From Candidatus Delongbacteria bacterium (lineage in GTDB: Bacteria > UBA4055): a stretch of 11,292 nucleotides of DNA. The translations under genes and the position numbers were made by a program. Location of the stretch: assembly GCA_028702975.1 (NCBI GenBank), contig JAQVNT010000034.1:1-11292 (forward strand), read 5' to 3'. Below are positions 8,076 to 11,292 of the stretch, piece after piece (position 1 is the first letter of the stretch; every line of letters begins with the position of its first letter). The notes under the pieces are model-generated. The model saw nothing but the letters and a program-made list of their open reading frames with translations. It did not search any database and was not told the DNA's origin.

Positions 8076-8077
8076 TG
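8066..8077 (+). promoter_or_regulatory. nnr-rel translational coupling junction
   Basis: The nnr stop and the rel start share one base in TAATG (8073-8077). A GGAGA ribosome site (8066-8070) lies inside the last nnr codons, only 4 nt from the rel ATG. Such overlaps usually mean that ribosomes finishing the first gene start the second. There is no room for a separate rel promoter other than inside nnr. Confidence 0.75.
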
Positions 8078-10204
8078 CCCGAAAAGTATGCCGCTCAGAT
8101 AGAGAAAGTTATCTCCAGGCTCAGATCGACGGGCCAGCAGGTTAACGGAGACCTTATTCGCAGAGCCTACGAATTCGCTTTCGAGGCGCACAGGAATGTT
8201 TACAGGCGCAGCGGAAAGCCATATATCGAACATCCGGTCGAAGTTGCAGGCATTCTTTCCGAATTGAAAGTGGACGACATCACTGTAGCCGCCGCGCTTC
8301 TTCACGATGTTGTGGAAGATACTGATATTTCAGAACTTGAGATAAAAGAAAAGTTCGGCGAGACTATTTCCGATATTGTGAACGGGGTCACGAAGATCAA
8401 CGAGATCTACTACAACACCTTAGAGGAAAAACAGTCCGAGAATTACAGAAAGCTCATTATAAGCATGATAAAAGATCTGAGGGTGATAATCATCAAATTC
8501 GCCGACAGGATCCACAACATGCGCACCATAAAGTACATGAAACCCGAAAAGCAGAAGCAGATAGCAAGGGAAACTTTAGACATCTACGCTCCTCTGGCTT
8601 ACAGGCTCGGAATGTACAAGATAAAGAACGAACTCGAGGACCGCTCGTTCGCAGTGGTCGATCCTGAGAACTTTGAATCGATCAGCAAACAGATCAGCGA
8701 AACGCACGGATCGATGGACGCATATATCACTAAGGTCACGCCCATCATCACTGCAGCCCTTGACAAAGAAGGCATTAAGTCATCTGTAACCGGAAGAATA
8801 AAACATATTTATTCGATTTACAACAAGCTCGCGACGAGAAAAAAGCACTTCAACGACATAATGGACATAATAGCTTTGAGGATAGTTATACCCGACGACG
8901 GGGACTGCTATCACATTTTAAGCATAGTCCATCAGCTTTTTCTGCCTGTTCCGGGAATGTTCAACGACTATATAGCTGTTCCCAAAGAGAACGGGTACCA
9001 GTCTCTGCACACAAAGGTGGTCTTCGAGAACAGGGTGATCGAGATACAGATCAGGACCAGAAAGATGCACGAGGTAGCCGAATTCGGGCTCGCGGCGCAC
9101 TGGAGATACAAGACTACGAGCGCGGAGGACATCGAGGCTATCGACGAATATATCGCAAAGCTGAGGAACATCCTCCAGGAGAGCTTCGATTCAACAGATC
9201 CCAAGGACATTCTCGAAGATCTGAAGATCAACCTGATATCCGGTGAAATATTCGTCTTCACTCCAAAAAAAGACCTCGTGACCCTGCCCGCAGGATCCAC
9301 TCCGGTCGATTTTGCCTACAAGATCCACGAGAATATCGGCAACACATGCATAGCGGCGAAGAAGGGCGGAAAAGTGATACCTCTGTCCTCCCAGCTCGAG
9401 AACGGAGACATAATAGAGATAATCACATCCCCCAGGTCCGCTCCTACATACAACTGGCTCAGGTTCGCAAAGAGCCCCAGGGCCAGAACGGCCATCAGGC
9501 ACTTCCTTAAACGGGAGGAGAACCAGAAAACTGTCAAACTGGGAAGAGAGATCTTCACTTCAGAGATATTAAAATACAACCTCAAGATAGAAAAAAAGAC
9601 GCTTCAGCATGTTCTGAGATCGTTCGGGTTCCATACTCCGGAAGATTTTTATTCCGCCGTCGGGAACGGAGACATAAGGCCGAACCAGTTCATGAGAAAG
9701 ATAAGCGGCTTAAAAAGAGACGGCCTTCTCACAAGGCTCGTATCGATGATCAGGGTCAAATCTCCTGCGGCTTTGAAGGACGACGGCCGTCAGCACGCGG
9801 ATTCAATAATCTACGCCTCCTGCTGCCACCCTCTTCCCGGAGATTCCATAGTGGGTCAGAGAACGGCTGAAGGAAAACTGATCATACACATATCGAACTG
9901 TCCGACTATAGGATCGATCGACCCGTCCGAACTGGTCAATACCGTCTGGGATGTAAACCGCGACGAGGATTTCGAGGTCAGTTTTAAAGTTGCGGGGGAA
10001 GACAGGCCCAACCTTCTGTTCGAAATGATTAAGGTAATCAACTCGCTCAACATCAATCTGAGCTATATTGAAATAAAATCGGAAAACTCGATCGCGACCG
10101 GATCTTTTACCGGAAGGGTGAAGAACCTGAGTCATTTTATCAGGCTGAGGAAAAAACTGTTCGCAGTAAAAGGGGTACTTTCGATAGAAAGGCTGATCCA
10201 GTAA
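8075..10204 (+). CDS. rel: Bifunctional (p)ppGpp synthetase/hydrolase (long RelA/SpoT homologue)
   Basis: Rel makes the alarmones pppGpp/ppGpp from ATP and GTP/GDP during starvation and also degrades them. The 709-residue protein has the full domain order. The hydrolase HD domain keeps His53, His77-Asp78, Glu81-Asp82 and Asp144 (FADRIHNMR), the manganese and catalytic set, so hydrolysis should be active. The synthetase keeps GRIKH (240-244), Asp264, NGYQS (306-310) and Glu323 in EIQIRT, so synthesis should be active. The TGS domain starts near 391, the conserved CC (583-584) with Cys609 marks the ribosome-sensing zinc-finger-like domain, and an ACT domain runs from about 637 to the end. The odd point is M295-F-N-D298, where bifunctional enzymes have R-x-K-D and RelA synthetases have E-x-D-D. 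As the only such gene in the window, with both halves intact, it is best called rel and not relA or spoT. Confidence 0.97.
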   Translation: MPEKYAAQIEKVISRLRSTGQQVNGDLIRRAYEFAFEAHRNVYRRSGKPYIEHPVEVAGILSELKVDDITVAAALLHDVVEDTDISELEIKEKFGETISDIVNGVTKINEIYYNTLEEKQSENYRKLIISMIKDLRVIIIKFADRIHNMRTIKYMKPEKQKQIARETLDIYAPLAYRLGMYKIKNELEDRSFAVVDPENFESISKQISETHGSMDAYITKVTPIITAALDKEGIKSSVTGRIKHIYSIYNKLATRKKHFNDIMDIIALRIVIPDDGDCYHILSIVHQLFLPVPGMFNDYIAVPKENGYQSLHTKVVFENRVIEIQIRTRKMHEVAEFGLAAHWRYKTTSAEDIEAIDEYIAKLRNILQESFDSTDPKDILEDLKINLISGEIFVFTPKKDLVTLPAGSTPVDFAYKIHENIGNTCIAAKKGGKVIPLSSQLENGDIIEIITSPRSAPTYNWLRFAKSPRARTAIRHFLKREENQKTVKLGREIFTSEILKYNLKIEKKTLQHVLRSFGFHTPEDFYSAVGNGDIRPNQFMRKISGLKRDGLLTRLVSMIRVKSPAALKDDGRQHADSIIYASCCHPLPGDSIVGQRTAEGKLIIHISNCPTIGSIDPSELVNTVWDVNRDEDFEVSFKVAGEDRPNLLFEMIKVINSLNINLSYIEIKSENSIATGSFTGRVKNLSHFIRLRKKLFAVKGVLSIERLIQ

Positions 10205-10211
10205 TATCAGC
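10192..10211. repeat. Inverted repeat across the converging stop codons of rel and the dehydratase gene
   Basis: GCTGAT (10192-10197) and ATCAGC (10206-10211) form a perfect six-base inverted repeat with an 8-nt loop; AA/TT can extend it past one bulged G. It spans both stop codons, rel TAA at 10202-10204 and the minus-strand TGA at 10209-10207. On the minus strand it is followed by a moderately T-rich CTTTCTATC. It may act as a weak shared terminator, but the stem is short and the plus-strand side has no T run. Confidence 0.3.
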
Positions 10212-11292
10212 TTCCGTTGGGATTGTGGTTGAATTCCGGCACTATCTCTTTCAATTTGCCTATGATATTATCGCAGACCAGAAGCTCTTCTATCTGTCTG
10301 CTTAAAGTTGTTATATCATATTTTCTTGCCTGAGCAATTGTTATCGACTCGAATTTAGTAGTCCTGTCCGTTTCTGAAATAAGAAGTTCCTCATAAAGTT
10401 TCTCGCCCGGCCTTAACCCGGTGAACTTTATCTCGATATCCTCGCGGCCCGCCAGCTTCAGCATGCTCTTCGCCAGGTCCAGTATCCTGACCGGCTCGCC
10501 CATGTCGAGGATCAGTATCTCGCCCCCGTGTCCGATGGACGCGGCCTGAAGCACGAGCTGGCAAGCTTCGGGAATGAGCATGAAGTATCTTGTAATGTCG
10601 GGATGGGTTATAGTTAAAGGCCCTCCCTCCTGTATCTGCTTTTTAAATTTCGGTATAACCGAACCCGACGAACCGAGCACATTCCCGAACCTGACAGAAC
10701 AGATCTCTGTCCCGTTATGGTTCATGTTCTGGGCGTAAAGCTCGCATATCCTTTTTGTAGCGCCCATCACATTCGTGGGCCTCACTGCCTTATCGGTCGA
10801 GATCAGAACGAATTTCTCCACATGATATTTCACGGACAGATCTATACAGTTCTTTGTACCGATTATGTTGTTCGTTATCCCCTCGATCTTGTTGTATTCG
10901 ACCATCGGCACATGCTTGTAGGCAGCGGCGTGTATCACGATCTGGGGACGGTATTCTGAAAATGTCTTTTCGAGTCCGTCAAGATGCCTTACCGACTGGA
11001 GCACAGGTATCACCCTGGGACAGTAAAGCTCCTCGTTTATAAGGTAAAGGTCGTATTCGCTGTGGTCGATTATTATCAACTGCTCCGCGCCGTATCTGCA
11101 CACCTGCCTGCATATCTCGGAACCTATACTGCCTCCGCCTCCCGTAACAAGCACTCTCTTACCCTTTATGAAGTCCTTTATCATCCCTTCGTCAAGGTCC
11201 TTGGGATGGCGCGCGAGAAGATCTTTCACATCGACCTCCCTGAGCTGCGTAAAGAAACTCTTGTCCATTAGGATATCGTTTAAGGCGGGGAG
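10207..11292 (-). CDS. WbpM/CapD-type UDP-GlcNAc 4,6-dehydratase, catalytic domain, 5' partial
   Basis: These enzymes remove water from UDP-GlcNAc to give 4-keto-6-deoxy sugars for O-antigen, capsule or glycoprotein glycans. The frame is open past the ATG at 11268 to the window edge (8 more codons, LPALNDIL). This leader, together with LREVDVKDLL after the Met, is typical of the long membrane-anchored form (~600-660 residues), so the real start is very likely outside the window and the N-terminal membrane helices are not visible. Numbering from that Met, the Rossmann motif is GGGGSIGSE (43-51), the catalytic region is S157-T-D-K, and M168 with K172 replaces the usual Tyr-x-x-x-Lys. This Met variant is known in the large WbpM-like enzymes. 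RFGNVLGS (193-200) and RPGEKLYEELL (286-296) complete the family pattern. It converges on rel and probably belongs to a surface-glycan cluster to the right. Confidence 0.94.
   Translation of the reverse strand, partial: LPALNDILMDKSFFTQLREVDVKDLLARHPKDLDEGMIKDFIKGKRVLVTGGGGSIGSEICRQVCRYGAEQLIIIDHSEYDLYLINEELYCPRVIPVLQSVRHLDGLEKTFSEYRPQIVIHAAAYKHVPMVEYNKIEGITNNIIGTKNCIDLSVKYHVEKFVLISTDKAVRPTNVMGATKRICELYAQNMNHNGTEICSVRFGNVLGSSGSVIPKFKKQIQEGGPLTITHPDITRYFMLIPEACQLVLQAASIGHGGEILILDMGEPVRILDLAKSMLKLAGREDIEIKFTGLRPGEKLYEELLISETDRTTKFESITIAQARKYDITTLSRQIEELLVCDNIIGKLKEIVPEFNHNPNGS

Noticed and set aside
11266..11268. The ATG at 11268 as the true start of the dehydratase
   Set aside because: The frame continues to the edge with sequence typical of the linker in long WbpM-like proteins.

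Overview
The window is a stretch of ordinary bacterial chromosome with dense, short-spaced genes. By eye base composition is balanced (a little under half G+C), with frequent AGA/AGG arginine and ATA isoleucine codons. There is no phage, insertion sequence, CRISPR array, tRNA or rRNA. The gene set (PriA, RadA, Nnr, Rel, a WbpM/CapD-type dehydratase) does not fix the phylum. A large membrane-anchored VWA protein of the kind common in Bacteroidetes-Chlorobi-Fibrobacteres relatives, spirochaetes and many uncultivated anaerobic lineages suggests such a Gram-negative-type group, but this is only an inference.

Layout. Positions 1-6340 hold four plus-strand genes with gaps of 28, 11 and 17 nt, probably one operon: the 3' part of priA (replication restart helicase), an unrecognised single-pass membrane protein with an acidic cytoplasmic tail, a three-helix VWA-domain membrane protein, and radA (branch-migration helicase). 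The two membrane proteins are adjacent and look like a pair placed between two DNA-repair genes. A 181-nt gap (6341-6521) follows. It contains a near-consensus sigma70-type promoter, an intrinsic terminator that starts almost at that promoter's predicted start point, and a second, extended -10 promoter. Positions 6522-10204 hold nnr (NAD(P)HX epimerase/dehydratase) and rel (bifunctional (p)ppGpp synthetase/hydrolase), fused as a two-gene unit by a one-base TAATG overlap. From 10207 to the right edge a minus-strand, 5'-truncated gene encodes the catalytic part of a long WbpM/CapD-type UDP-sugar 4,6-dehydratase. It converges on rel with only two bases between the stop codons.

How they work together. 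priA and radA both act on stalled or broken replication forks. nnr repairs damaged nicotinamide cofactors and rel sets the alarmone level, so the second unit joins metabolite repair to starvation signalling. The most checkable oddities are: (1) the Rel synthetase motif that normally reads R-x-K-D (bifunctional enzymes) or E-x-D-D (RelA) reads M-F-N-D here, with every catalytic residue kept; (2) the promoter-on-terminator arrangement before nnr; (3) the uncharacterised membrane/VWA pair. I found no convincing wholly new system. The membrane pair is the best candidate for undescribed biology.
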